From Actinomycetota bacterium (GTDB taxonomy: Bacteria; Actinomycetota; Thermoleophilia; Gaiellales; Gaiellaceae): a stretch of 35,762 bases of DNA. The stretch covers positions 1 through 35,762 of the forward strand of contig SIRU01000021.1 of assembly GCA_004366385.1 (NCBI GenBank), in the 5' to 3' direction. The notes under the pieces are model-generated. The model worked only from the letters and a program-made list of their open reading frames with translations. It searched no databases and was not told the DNA's origin. Both the position numbers and the translations under genes were made by a program. This document shows, one piece after another, positions 14,149 through 22,757 of the stretch. Positions within the stretch are counted from its first letter, which is position 1, and every line of letters begins with the position of its first letter.

Positions 14149-17073
14149 ATGAGCCAACGCGCAGACCGCCTCGTGGGACGAGCAGAGGAGCTCGGCTTGC
14201 TCGGGCTCGCTCTCGAGGACGTCGATCGCGGACGGAGCATGGCGATCGCCCTCGTCGGCGAGCCCGGGATCGGCAAGACGCGCCTTCTCGCCGAGCTCGC
14301 CGGCCGTGCGGACGCCGACGGTCGGCTGGTCCTCTCCGGCTCTGCCTCCGAGCTCGAGCGAGACCTGCCCTTCTCCGTCTTCGTCGATGCGCTCGACGAG
14401 TACCTGCGAGGGCTCGATCCGGCTCCTCTCGCCGACCGCCTCGACGAGGACGTGCGCACCGAGCTCGCGCACGTCTTTCCGTCGCTGACCGCGCTCGCAA
14501 GCGCAGGTCACCTGGCACTCCAGCACGAGCGCTATCGCACGCACCGCGCCGCCCGTGCGCTCCTCGAGCATCTCGCCGAGCGACGGCCGCTCGTCCTCCT
14601 GCTCGACGACGTCCACTGGGCGGACCCGGCCTCGGTCGAGCTCCTCGGCGCACTGCTCCGACGTCCCCCGGCGGCACCGGTGCTCATGGCGCTCGCGCTC
14701 CGTCCGCGCCAGGTGCCGGAGCGCCTCGCGGCTGCGCTCGGGCGCGCGCAGCGTGCGGGCGCGCTGACGCGCATCGAGCTCGGCGCGCTGACGCAGGAGG
14801 AAGCCCGTGACCTCCTCGGCGAGACGGTCGACAGCGCCCGCGCGGTCACCCTGTACGCGGAGAGCGGCGGGAACCCCTTCTACCTCGAGCAGCTCACGCG
14901 CTCCCTCGACCTCGTGGGGCCGCACGACGCGTCGGAGACGTCGCTCGCAGGCGTCGAGGTCCCGTCGGGGGTCGCAGCCTCCCTGAACGAGGAGCTCGGC
15001 CTCCTCTCGGAGCGTGCGCGCGTGGTGCTGGAAGGCGCGGCCGTGGCGGGAGACCCGTTCGAGCCGGAGCTGGCCGCCGCCGCAGCCGGCACGGACGAGG
15101 CGGAAGCAGTCGACGCGGTGGACGAGCTCCTCAGGCTCGATCTCGTCCGCACGACGGATGTGCCGAGGCGCTTCCGCTTCCGGCATCCGCTCGTCCGCCG
15201 CGCTGTCTACGAGGCCACCGCCGGGGGTTGGCGGCTCGGTGCGCACGAGCGCTGTGCCGCCGCGCTCTCCGAACGGGGGGCAACGGCGGCGGAGCGCGCT
15301 CACCACGTCGAGCGCTCGGCGCGCACGGGTGACGTCGAGGCCGTCGCGGTGCTGCGCGAGGCCGGCGAGGCGTCCGTCCGGCTCGCACCGGCGAGCGCTG
15401 CACGCTGGTTCGCGGAGGCCTTGCGCCTCCTGCCGCAGACGGAGCCCGTGGAGCAGCGCATCGACCTCCTCGTCGCTCGCGCGCGGGCGCTGACGTCAGC
15501 GGGGCACTTCGCCGACAGCCATGCGGCATTCCTCGACGCACTCGAGCTCGCGCCGCCCGGATCACACGAGCTCCGAGCCAGGCTCGCCCGCGACTGCGCC
15601 GGGGTGGAAGAGCTGCTCGGACGGCAGGAGGAGGCCGCCGCCCGCCTCGCGACCGCGCTCGAGGGCCTGCCCGACCGGAGCTCGCCCGAGGCGGTGTCGC
15701 TCATGGGCGAGCTCGCGGTGAACGCCGTGTGGCGTGCGAGGTACGAGGAGATGCACCGGTGGGCAGACGGCGCGGTGACGGCCGCCCGATCGCTCGGCGA
15801 CGCGGCTCTGACCGCCGCCGCCCTCGCCGTGCGGTCGTTCGCATGCTCGATGACGGACGCGGCCGAGCAGGCCGCCGCGGATCACGACGAGGCGGCCGTC
15901 CTCGTCGACTCGCTGTCCGACGACGAGCTCGCCCGCCACCTCGAGGCCGCCGCGTGGATCGCCGGTCTGGAGCTGTACCTCGGGCGCTACGTCGAGGGGG
16001 AAGCGCACGCCGCCCGCGGGCTCGCCGTGGCCCGATCCACAGGTCAGGGAGAGCTCGTCCTCGTGCTCGTGCAGACCCTGGGTGCGGTGTGGCGGATGCG
16101 CGGCAAGCTCGGTGAGGCCGGTGAGCTGCTCGACGGGGGGATCGAGGCCTCCCGGCTCCTCGGGAACACGCATGCGCTCGTCTGGAACCTCAACGGCCGC
16201 TCCGCGACGGCCCTGCATGCGGGTGACGTCGAGCTCGCGCTCGCGGCAGCGGAGGAGAGCGTCGAGCTGAGCCGCGACGCCCACGGCAGCTTCCACGCTG
16301 CCGAGGCTGCGCTCGCCCTCGCTGCCGCCCTCCTGGAGACCGGGCAGCCGGAGCGCGCGGTCGAGCTGCTCCTGAGCTCCGCCGGAGGCGAGGAGCTCAC
16401 GCTCATCGCCGGCGGCGCGCGAGCGCACGCCCTCGAGCTGCTCACTCGCGGCTGGCTCGCCCTCGACCGCCCGGACGAAGCGAGCGGGGCAGCCGCGCGC
16501 GCCGAGACGTGGGCGGACGCGATGCGCCTCCCGATGCCTGCCGCGTGGGCGGGCCGGGCGCTTGCGGCTGTCGACCTGGAGGGTGGCAACCCGGGCCGTG
16601 CGGCGGAGCGGGCTCTCGCGTCCGCGGCTGCAGCCGACGAGTCCGGGGCGCCGATCGAGGCCGCGCTGTCACGGGCGCTCGCCGGCCGCGCGCTCGCCCA
16701 GGCCGGCGACCGCGATCGTGCCGTCGAGGAGCTCCAGCGGGCGGCCTCGGAGCTGGAGGCGCACGGCGTCCTTCGCCGCCGAGACGAAGTGGAGCGCGAG
16801 CTCCGGCGGCTGGGGCGCAGGATCCACCGCCGCACACGCCCGGGTGAGGCCGGCGGCACGGGCATCGAGTCACTGACCGCGCGGGAGCTCCAGGTGGCAC
16901 GGCTGGTCGTCGACCGCAAGACGAACCCCGAGATCGCCGCCGAGCTGTACCTCAGCCAGAAGACGGTCGAGACGCACCTCCGCAACATCTTCCGCAAGAT
17001 CGACGTCTCGTCCCGCGTGGAGCTGGCGCGCGCGGTCGAGCGCGCCGACCGGGCCGGTCGAGCGGTGTCGTGA
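14149..17073 (+). CDS. Large AAA-ATPase LuxR-family transcriptional regulator
   Basis: The 974-residue regulator has an N-terminal STAND/AAA ATPase with Walker A GEPGIGKT (37-44) and Walker B LVLLLDDVHWADP (about 148-160), a long helical middle of TPR-like repeats, and a C-terminal LuxR/GerE helix-turn-helix (about 905-965: LTARELQVARLVVDRKTNPE ... KTVETHLRNIFRKI). Such LAL regulators bind a small ligand or partner through the middle region and activate promoters in an ATP-controlled way. It is divergent from the small-protein/MMPL/hydrolase operon, so that operon and its own gene are the likely targets. Length and motifs are complete. Confidence 0.9.
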   Translation: MSQRADRLVGRAEELGLLGLALEDVDRGRSMAIALVGEPGIGKTRLLAELAGRADADGRLVLSGSASELERDLPFSVFVDALDEYLRGLDPAPLADRLDEDVRTELAHVFPSLTALASAGHLALQHERYRTHRAARALLEHLAERRPLVLLLDDVHWADPASVELLGALLRRPPAAPVLMALALRPRQVPERLAAALGRAQRAGALTRIELGALTQEEARDLLGETVDSARAVTLYAESGGNPFYLEQLTRSLDLVGPHDASETSLAGVEVPSGVAASLNEELGLLSERARVVLEGAAVAGDPFEPELAAAAAGTDEAEAVDAVDELLRLDLVRTTDVPRRFRFRHPLVRRAVYEATAGGWRLGAHERCAAALSERGATAAERAHHVERSARTGDVEAVAVLREAGEASVRLAPASAARWFAEALRLLPQTEPVEQRIDLLVARARALTSAGHFADSHAAFLDALELAPPGSHELRARLARDCAGVEELLGRQEEAAARLATALEGLPDRSSPEAVSLMGELAVNAVWRARYEEMHRWADGAVTAARSLGDAALTAAALAVRSFACSMTDAAEQAAADHDEAAVLVDSLSDDELARHLEAAAWIAGLELYLGRYVEGEAHAARGLAVARSTGQGELVLVLVQTLGAVWRMRGKLGEAGELLDGGIEASRLLGNTHALVWNLNGRSATALHAGDVELALAAAEESVELSRDAHGSFHAAEAALALAAALLETGQPERAVELLLSSAGGEELTLIAGGARAHALELLTRGWLALDRPDEASGAAARAETWADAMRLPMPAAWAGRALAAVDLEGGNPGRAAERALASAAAADESGAPIEAALSRALAGRALAQAGDRDRAVEELQRAASELEAHGVLRRRDEVERELRRLGRRIHRRTRPGEAGGTGIESLTARELQVARLVVDRKTNPEIAAELYLSQKTVETHLRNIFRKIDVSSRVELARAVERADRAGRAVS

Positions 17074-17102
17074 CGAGCGACCCTGAGGCGGGCGTCTACG
17101 CC

Positions 17103-17173
17103 ACGAACGCCTCGACGCGCGCCGCCTCCTGGTAGCCAGCCCCGCGTCCCCGACGGCGGCGCATGCACGACGT
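17103..17173 (-). pseudogene. Collapsed copy of an AlkZ-like winged-helix gene
   Basis: Two blocks copy the neighbouring AlkZ-like gene. Bases 17103-17125 equal 17811-17833 (its last codons, RVEAFV), and 17130-17173 match 18333-18373 with few changes (the ADVVHAPPSGTWGYH segment). In this copy the roughly 500 bases between them are gone. It is a paralogue or partial duplicate reduced by deletion and cannot encode a working protein. Confidence 0.75.
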
Positions 17174-17189
17174 CTGCCCGCCCCACGGT

Positions 17190-17282
17190 CAGGAAGCACG
17201 TCACACACACCTCCTCGAGAAGCTCGGCCTCCGCGACCGCGTGCAGGCCGTCGTGCTCGCGTACCAGTCGGGGGCCGTTCGC
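17190..17282 (+). pseudogene. C-terminal scrap of a NarL/LuxR response regulator
   Basis: The frame reads THLLEKLGLRDRVQAVVLAY followed by QSGAVR, the typical end of a NarL/FixJ response regulator (the second half of the GerE helix-turn-helix plus tail). The receiver domain and the first half of the HTH are missing, so only about 30 codons survive. It does not belong to the AAA-LuxR gene upstream, which has its own complete HTH. Confidence 0.7.
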
Positions 17283-17352
17283 GGGCGAGGACGAGAGCGG
17301 TTGAGCCCCGCAGGACGGTGCCGGAGACGGCGCCGCCCCGCGAGTCGCTCGC

Positions 17353-17718
17353 TCAACCGACCTTGAACCCCCCGCGCATGTCGTCCGCGTGCGGAGCGCA
17401 GAAGAAGCGGTACGCGCCCTTCTTGAGCTTGAGGACGACCGACTTCGTCCCCGTGAACTCCTCACCCGTGATCACCCGGTTGACTCCGGGGCCGACGAGG
17501 CGGAAGTCGTGATCCTCCGAGCGGTCGGAGACCACGAACCGGTAGGCCGTCCCGGCCTTGAGCTTCGTCACCTTCTTGCCGCCGAGCTTGAGCGTGATCG
17601 TGTGGCCGGGCCCGACCGTTCCGGCCACCTTCACCGGCGCGGCCGCAGCGGGGGCGGCGACGACGAGCGCGCTGGTGGCGAGGACGGCCGCGAGCAGCGA
17701 GAGACTCTTCCGTGACAC
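17353..17718 (-). CDS. Secreted cupredoxin-like protein
   Basis: The 121-residue protein has a signal peptide (residues about 1-27, ending APAAAAP) and a plastocyanin/cupredoxin fold. All four type-1 copper ligands can be assigned: His70 in EDHDF, and Cys107, His110 and Met114 in FFCAPHADDM. It should bind one copper outside the membrane and act in electron transfer or copper handling; no redox partner gene is in the window. GTG start with AAGGAGG at good spacing. The stop is followed by the debris region. The nearest upstream gene, AlkZ-like, is on the same strand but 86 bases away. Confidence 0.85.
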   Translation of the reverse strand: MSRKSLSLLAAVLATSALVVAAPAAAAPVKVAGTVGPGHTITLKLGGKKVTKLKAGTAYRFVVSDRSEDHDFRLVGPGVNRVITGEEFTGTKSVVLKLKKGAYRFFCAPHADDMRGGFKVG

Positions 17719-17803
17719 GAAGACCTCCTTGAGGGTCGACTCCAGGAGCGGCGATGGTCGCCGTGTCGTGGTCCGGACGGCAATCGGACGTTCGTCCTAC
17801 GAC

Positions 17804-18865
17804 CTAGGTGACGAACGCCTCGACGCGCGCCGCTTCGTCGGCGAGCGCTGCCTTCGCCTCCCGCGGCAGCCGGCCGAACGGCTCCAGCCGCACGCGCCCC
17901 TTCTCCAGCTGCCACGTCCCCGCGACGAACCCGTCGACGAGGATCGTCGCGTGCACGAGCGCGTTCTTCGTGACGATGCGGCCCACCGGCACGTCGCCGA
18001 GGATCCGCGCGCGGTCGGCGTGGGCGAGGACGAGGTTGTCGTAGCGCGGGACGAGCCGCGGCGGCGCGGGCGTGTCGGCAGGAGGGAGCGGCGCGCGCGG
18101 AAGGTCGTACAGCGCGCGGCCCTGCTCGTCGCGGAAGCGCCGCAGCTCCATCCGCTCGACCGCCTCCGTCAGCGGCCCGATCCGCTGGAGGCCCGCCCAC
18201 TGCGCGGCGTCCTGCCTCGTCGCCGGCCCGAACGCGGCGAGATAGCTGCGGATCAGGTGCTCGGCGGCCGCGGCCTCGTCGGGTGGGCCGCCGTCGAGCG
18301 CCGCGTCGGCCGCCTCGTACACGCCCTCGCCGTGGTAGCCCCACGTCCCCGACGGCGGCGCATGCACGACGTCCGCGTGCCCCTGGATGCGCCGCCAGAG
18401 GAAGAGCGGAGGCACCTTCTCGCTCGCGTGCGGCTCCAGGAGCGCTCGCACGTCCTCGTACCTGCGGGGCCCGCCTCGCAGCTCCCCGAGGATCTCCTCT
18501 GCGAGCTCCGCGATCCTCGCCTGCGGCAGCAGCCGCTCGTACGCCGGCGGCCAGTACCCGGCGCCGAGCGCGCGCCGCGCCGCCGCGAACGCCCAGAAGT
18601 CGCGCGGCGTCACGAGATGCAGCGTCCCGCGCATGAGCAGGCTCTTCACGACGCGGCGGCGCACGAGCGCGCGCGTCAGCGCCTCCCGCTCGAGCCCGTC
18701 GAGCCGGGCGGCGAGCGCGAGGTACGGCGAGGGCGTGTACTGCGCCTGCAGCCCGGCGAGCGCCTCGACCGCCCGCGCGACGGGCAGCCGCCGCCGCTCG
18801 AGCAGAAGCTGCCGCGCGAGCAGCGCCCGGTTCAGCTCGACGCGGGTGAGGACGCGCTCGGCCAC
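17804..18865 (-). CDS. AlkZ-like winged-helix DNA glycosylase family protein
   Basis: The 353-residue product belongs to the winged-helix HTH_42 family that includes AlkZ and YcaQ, DNA glycosylases that remove bulky or crosslinked alkyl bases. The QxQ motif proposed as catalytic is present in LAGLQAQY (Gln40 and Gln42). Other family blocks are RGTLHLVTPRDFW, the HAPPSGTWGYHGEG segment and LVPRYDNLVLAHADR. GTG at 18865 is the first start before the homologous region; no strong ribosome site is visible. A decayed partial copy lies about 700 bases downstream. Nothing nearby makes a DNA-damaging metabolite, so the role is probably general repair. Confidence 0.85.
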   Translation of the reverse strand: MAERVLTRVELNRALLARQLLLERRRLPVARAVEALAGLQAQYTPSPYLALAARLDGLEREALTRALVRRRVVKSLLMRGTLHLVTPRDFWAFAAARRALGAGYWPPAYERLLPQARIAELAEEILGELRGGPRRYEDVRALLEPHASEKVPPLFLWRRIQGHADVVHAPPSGTWGYHGEGVYEAADAALDGGPPDEAAAAEHLIRSYLAAFGPATRQDAAQWAGLQRIGPLTEAVERMELRRFRDEQGRALYDLPRAPLPPADTPAPPRLVPRYDNLVLAHADRARILGDVPVGRIVTKNALVHATILVDGFVAGTWQLEKGRVRLEPFGRLPREAKAALADEAARVEAFVT

Positions 18866-18943
18866 GTGCGGCAATCCTGCCTGGACGAGCTCGAGCGGCT
18901 GACGGGGACGACGCCTCGCACGCGTCTCTAAGCTGCGCGCACC

Positions 18944-20236
18944 GTGGCGACTTCCCCTCGCACGCCCGCCCGCTCCGTGCCCCTCGAGATTCCCTTCGAG
19001 GCGACGCGGGCAGTGCGCGAGGCGCTCGCCGCGCTCGGGCGCACGGAGGACGTGAGGCTCTCGCCGAGCGGGCGCCGCCTCGCGCTCGCGGGCTTCGCGA
19101 ACGGCAGGATCGCGGTCGCGGACGTCGAGCTCTCGCGCGACGGATCCGAGCCGGCGGTCGCGGTCACGGCAGTCGCGGTGACGGAGTCCCCCGCGTTCCG
19201 CGACCCGCACGGCCTCGACTTCGTGGACGAGGAGACGCTCGTCGTCGGGAACCGCGGCGGAGGCATCGCAGTGCTGCGGCTGGCGCCGGGCAACGGCGCG
19301 GCCGAGCTCCTCGCCACGACCGACTCCGTCCGCGACGACCCGGCGAGCCTGCTCGACGCGCCGGGCTCGGTGGCCGTGCGCGCGAACGGGCCGGGCCGCG
19401 AGATCCTCGCCTGCAACAACTCGGGGCACTCGGTCACGCGCCACACGCTCGACGAGAGCGGACGCCTCGTCGACGGCGAGGTCGTCGTCCGCAGGTGGCT
19501 GGAGATCCCGGACGGGCTCGCGCTCAGCCACGACGGGCGCTGGCTCGCCGTGAGCAACCACGAGACGCACGGCGTCCTCCTGTACGAGACCGCGAGCCTG
19601 GGCGAGGACGTCGACCCAGTGGGGATCCTCCGCGGCGTCAACTACCCGCACGGCGTGCGCTTCACGGCGGACGACCGCTTCCTCGTCGTCGCGGACGCGG
19701 GGGCGCCGTTCGTGCACGTCTTCGCCGTGCGCGACGGCGGCTGGGCGGGCGTCGGCTACCCGGCGGCGTCGCTCGAGGTGATGGACGAGGCCGCGTTCGC
19801 ACGCGGCCGCCACAACCCGCAGGAGGGCGGGCCGAAGGGGATCGACCTCGACCCGCGCACGAACGTCCTCGTCGCGACCGCCGAGAACCTCCCGCTCGCG
19901 TTCTTCGATCTCGCGCCCGCGCTCGACGGCCGGCTGGCCCCCGCGCAGGACGCCCTCCTCCGCTACGAGCTCGACGCACTCGAGGAGGCCGCGGCGCGGA
20001 AAGCCGAGTGGGACGGCCACGCTGCGAACATGCAGGCCGAGATCGAGTGGCGCGCGTCCGTGAGCGCGCAGCTCGAGGAGAAGGCGCAGTGGCTCGAGAG
20101 CGAATGGGCGCAGGCGCAGCGAGCGGCCGACGACGTGCTCGCGCAGCTCCACCATGTGCACGGCTCGCTGTCGTGGCGCGTGACCGCGCCGCTCCGTCGC
20201 GCCGCGGCTGTCGCGCGGCGCGTCCGGCACCGATGA
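18944..20236 (+). CDS. Beta-propeller protein with C-terminal coiled coil
   Basis: The 430-residue protein starts with a seven-bladed-type propeller (about 35-330) of SMP-30/lactonase or YVTN style, with repeats such as RLSPSGRRLALAGFANGRI, DGLALSHDGRWLAVSNHET and GVRFTADDRFLVVADAG. Residues about 336-406 are a charged coiled coil (Glu/Ala/Gln/Lys-rich), followed by GSLSWRVTAPLRRAAA, a tail usually found at the end of glycosyltransferases and glycan-cluster proteins. No signal peptide. The fusion of a propeller with this tail is unusual. GTG at 18944 lies nine bases behind TAAGCT. It is divergent from the AlkZ-like gene. Confidence 0.8.
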   Translation: MATSPRTPARSVPLEIPFEATRAVREALAALGRTEDVRLSPSGRRLALAGFANGRIAVADVELSRDGSEPAVAVTAVAVTESPAFRDPHGLDFVDEETLVVGNRGGGIAVLRLAPGNGAAELLATTDSVRDDPASLLDAPGSVAVRANGPGREILACNNSGHSVTRHTLDESGRLVDGEVVVRRWLEIPDGLALSHDGRWLAVSNHETHGVLLYETASLGEDVDPVGILRGVNYPHGVRFTADDRFLVVADAGAPFVHVFAVRDGGWAGVGYPAASLEVMDEAAFARGRHNPQEGGPKGIDLDPRTNVLVATAENLPLAFFDLAPALDGRLAPAQDALLRYELDALEEAAARKAEWDGHAANMQAEIEWRASVSAQLEEKAQWLESEWAQAQRAADDVLAQLHHVHGSLSWRVTAPLRRAAAVARRVRHR

Positions 20237-20289
20237 GTTCCGGCCGCGTCTCCGGTCGTACCCGGTAGAGACGGACGAAAGGAGACACG

Positions 20290-20775
20290 ATGGACGACGG
20301 CTTCACCGTCTGCCTGTGGTTCGACGGCCAGGCCGAGGAGGCGGCCGAGTACTACACCTCGATCTTCCCCGGCTCGAGCATCGGGAAGGTCGGGCACTAC
20401 ACCGAGGCCGGGCCGGGCGAGCCGGGCTCCGTGCTCGCGGTCGAGTTCACGGCGAACGGGCAGAGGTTCGTGGCCCTGAACGGCGGCCCGCAGTTCACCT
20501 TCGACGAGGCGATCTCGCTCCAGATCTTCTGCGAGGACCAGGACGAGGTCGACCGCTACTGGGAGACGCTGACGGACGGCGGCGAGGAGAGCGTGTGCGG
20601 CTGGCTGAAGGACCGCTTCGGCCTCTCGTGGCAGGTCATCCCGAAGGGGCTCATGGAGCTCGTCGGCGATCCCGACCCGGAGAAGGCCGCGCGCGCGACC
20701 GAGGCGATGCTCGGGATGCGCAAGCTCGACCTCGCCGAGATCGAGCGGGCGCACGCAGGCGTCGGCGTCGCGTAG
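20290..20775 (+). CDS. PhnB-like VOC-superfamily protein
   Basis: The 161-residue protein is of the PhnB/3-demethylubiquinone-methyltransferase-like branch of the VOC superfamily: CLWFDGQAEEAAEYYTSIFP at the start, VEFTANGQRFVALNGG in the middle and SVCGWLKDRFGLSWQVIP near residue 110. Despite the old family name these proteins are not known methyltransferases; the function is unknown. ATG with AAAGGAG eight bases upstream. It ends immediately before the decapitated TMEM175-like frame, which shares its reading frame past the stop codon. Confidence 0.85.
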   Translation: MDDGFTVCLWFDGQAEEAAEYYTSIFPGSSIGKVGHYTEAGPGEPGSVLAVEFTANGQRFVALNGGPQFTFDEAISLQIFCEDQDEVDRYWETLTDGGEESVCGWLKDRFGLSWQVIPKGLMELVGDPDPEKAARATEAMLGMRKLDLAEIERAHAGVGVA

Positions 20776-20841
20776 CCGCGACGAGCCTCTCTCGCCCCAG
20801 AGGACGGAGATCGCCGCCGCGACGGTCCGGTCGCCGCGTTC

Positions 20842-21357
20842 GACGACCTCTGGCGCGGGATCCTCGAGCAGTGGCCGTCCTACCTCGCGTACGCGACCAG
20901 CTTCCTCACCATCGGCGGGATCTGGCTCGCCCACCACGGGATCTTCCGCAGGCTCCGGTACGCGAACGCGCGGATCATGCGGATCAACCTCCTGCTGCTG
21001 ATGGCGGTGGCGTTCCTCCCGTTCCCGACCCGTCTCGTGGCGGAGGCGATCCGCGACGCGGACGCCGAGCGCACCGCGGTCGTCTTCTACGGCCTCTCGC
21101 TGCTGATGATCTCGATCCTCGTGTGGGCGCTCTGGAGCTCGGCCGCGCGCGACCGCACCCTCCTGCGCCCCGAGGTGGGCGAGGAGGACGTTCAGCGGAT
21201 CCTGCGCGCGGTGACGCCCGGCCTCGGGTTCTACGCGCTGGTCATCGCGCTCGCGATCGTCGCGCCTCAGGTCGCAGCGTTCGGCTACCTCCTGGTGGCG
21301 GTCGTGGCGGTGCTGCGGGCCCGGGGCGACGCGAGCACGCCGCCCGAGCCCGCCTGA
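20842..21357 (+). pseudogene. TMEM175/DUF1211 channel gene lacking its N-terminus
   Basis: The frame reads LEQWPSYLAYATSFLTIGGI, then LAHHGIFRRL and LPFPTRLVAEAI, which are conserved stretches of bacterial TMEM175 potassium channels. The family's first helix with its RxxxFSDG filter motif is absent. The similarity starts near 20842, but the frame back to the preceding stop has no ATG, GTG, TTG or CTG; the first usable start is ATG 20977, inside the domain. The remainder has about four helices. It is probably a broken gene, cut exactly where the PhnB-like gene ends. Confidence 0.65.
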
Positions 21358-21372
21358 CCCGTCGCGTCGGAG

Positions 21373-22065
21373 CTACCCGCTCTGCGACTTCACGTAGTCG
21401 ATGTAGCCGCGGACGTCCGCGACCGGCTCGCTGTAGGCATCGCCCAGCGCCTCCTCGATCCGCTCCATGTAGTCCTCCGTCCACTGCGGGAAGTCGTAGT
21501 CGATGGCGCGGAGGAACTCGAGCGTCGCCGCCCAGCGCATGTCCGCGATCGACGGCGACGAGCCGCCGACGAAGTCGCGCCCGTCGAGGAAGAACCCGCG
21601 GAAGGCCTCGAGCGGCTTCGCGAGCGCGTCCTCGGCGTCCTGCCGCGCATGCTCCTTGATGTCGTCCGAGACGTCCGCGGTCGCGACCTCGCCCGGGTAC
21701 TGGCCGAAGCCGAGAGCCGGGTACGTCGCCCGCGCGAGCAGCGGGTACACCGTCCCGACCAAGTAGAACATCGCGCTGTCCGTCATCGCGCGCTCGCCGG
21801 GGTCGGTCGGGTAGAAGCGGTCGAGTGAGTGCTTGTTGCAGAGGTACTGCATGATCGCGCAGCTCTCCCAGAGCGAGCCCTTCGGCAGGCCCTCCTCCTC
21901 GAGCAGCGGCGTGAGGTCGGCCGGGTCCTTCGCGAGGAACTCGGGCGTCGACTTCTTGCCCCAGACGTCCGTCTCCTCGAACTCGAGGCCGGCGGCGCGC
22001 ACGAGGATGCGCGTCGTCAGGTTGTTCACGCTCGGCTTGAGGATGCTCAGCGTCGCGGTTGCCAT
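21373..22065 (-). CDS. Glutathione S-transferase family protein
   Basis: The 230-residue protein has the GST plan: a thioredoxin-like N-terminus (LSILKPSVNNLTTRILVRAAG) with the gamma-Glu-binding ESCAI motif (about residue 68-72) and an all-helical C-terminal domain with GGSSPSIADM. Actinobacteria of this type usually lack glutathione, so the thiol used is uncertain. ATG at 22065 behind AAGGGAG. It stands 60 bases after the VOC gene of the catabolic operon on the same strand and may be its last member. Confidence 0.85.
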   Translation of the reverse strand: MATATLSILKPSVNNLTTRILVRAAGLEFEETDVWGKKSTPEFLAKDPADLTPLLEEEGLPKGSLWESCAIMQYLCNKHSLDRFYPTDPGERAMTDSAMFYLVGTVYPLLARATYPALGFGQYPGEVATADVSDDIKEHARQDAEDALAKPLEAFRGFFLDGRDFVGGSSPSIADMRWAATLEFLRAIDYDFPQWTEDYMERIEEALGDAYSEPVADVRGYIDYVKSQSG

Positions 22066-22124
22066 GATTCTCCCTTCGTCGTTGGTCTGCACACGAGCGC
22101 AGCGGCCGCGAAAAACGGACGCCT

Positions 22125-22757
22125 CTAGGGGTTTGCGCGCTCGGGATCCGCGCGAGCGGATACCGAGCTGCGCAGGGAGTAGGGATCCTTCGGTGCCCTG
22201 TCGCCGGAGAGCGACTCGCGCGAGCGGGCGACGAGCCGCTCGATCGCGTCCGCGAGGTGGCCTTCGGCGATGTGGTGGTCGCCGCGCTCGACGCGCAGCC
22301 TGTGTGCCTCGAGCAGCACCTCGGCATGCGTCCACGGGTACGGCGGCTCGAAGCGATACGAGGCGAGCTCGATCAGGAGCCCGAGCGGGTCGTCGAAGTA
22401 GATCGAGTCCATGAAGCCGCGGTCCTTCACGCCCGAGTGGCGGATGCCGCGCTCGTCCAATCGCTCGACCACCTGCGCGAACGTCGCCTGCGAGAGCGAG
22501 AACGCGATGTGGTGCACGGTGCCGATGTCGGTGGAGGTGCGGCTCGGGTCCGCCTCCCGCTCCTCGTTCGTGAACACGGTGATGAGCCGCCCGTCGCCGG
22601 GGTCGAAGTACAGGTGGCTCTCGTTCTCGTTGTCGAGGTTCGGCTGCTCGAAGACGAACGGCATCCCGAGCACGCCCTCCCAGAAGCCGATCGACGTCTG
22701 CCGGTCCGCCCCGACGAGCGTGATGTGGTGGACGCCCTGGCTCTGGATCTTCCTCAT
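22125..22757 (-). CDS. VOC-family protein, ring-cleaving dioxygenase-like
   Basis: The 210-residue protein shows GVHHITLVGADRQTSIGFWE at its start and VHHIAFSLSQATF near the middle, the metal-site histidines of the VOC fold, with glutamate in LIELASYRFEPPYP as third ligand. The sequence is close to hydroquinone-dioxygenase-like (LinE/PcpA-type) VOC proteins, but at 210 residues it lacks the second half of those enzymes. Its ATG overlaps the stop of the PaaK-like gene (ATGA), so it is translationally coupled as the third gene of the operon. Substrate unknown. Confidence 0.85.
   Translation of the reverse strand: MRKIQSQGVHHITLVGADRQTSIGFWEGVLGMPFVFEQPNLDNENESHLYFDPGDGRLITVFTNEEREADPSRTSTDIGTVHHIAFSLSQATFAQVVERLDERGIRHSGVKDRGFMDSIYFDDPLGLLIELASYRFEPPYPWTHAEVLLEAHRLRVERGDHHIAEGHLADAIERLVARSRESLSGDRAPKDPYSLRSSVSARADPERANP

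Noticed and set aside
17786-17797. Palindrome GGACG-TT-CGTCC after the AlkZ-like gene
   Set aside because: Five-base arms and a two-base loop are too weak to call a terminator.
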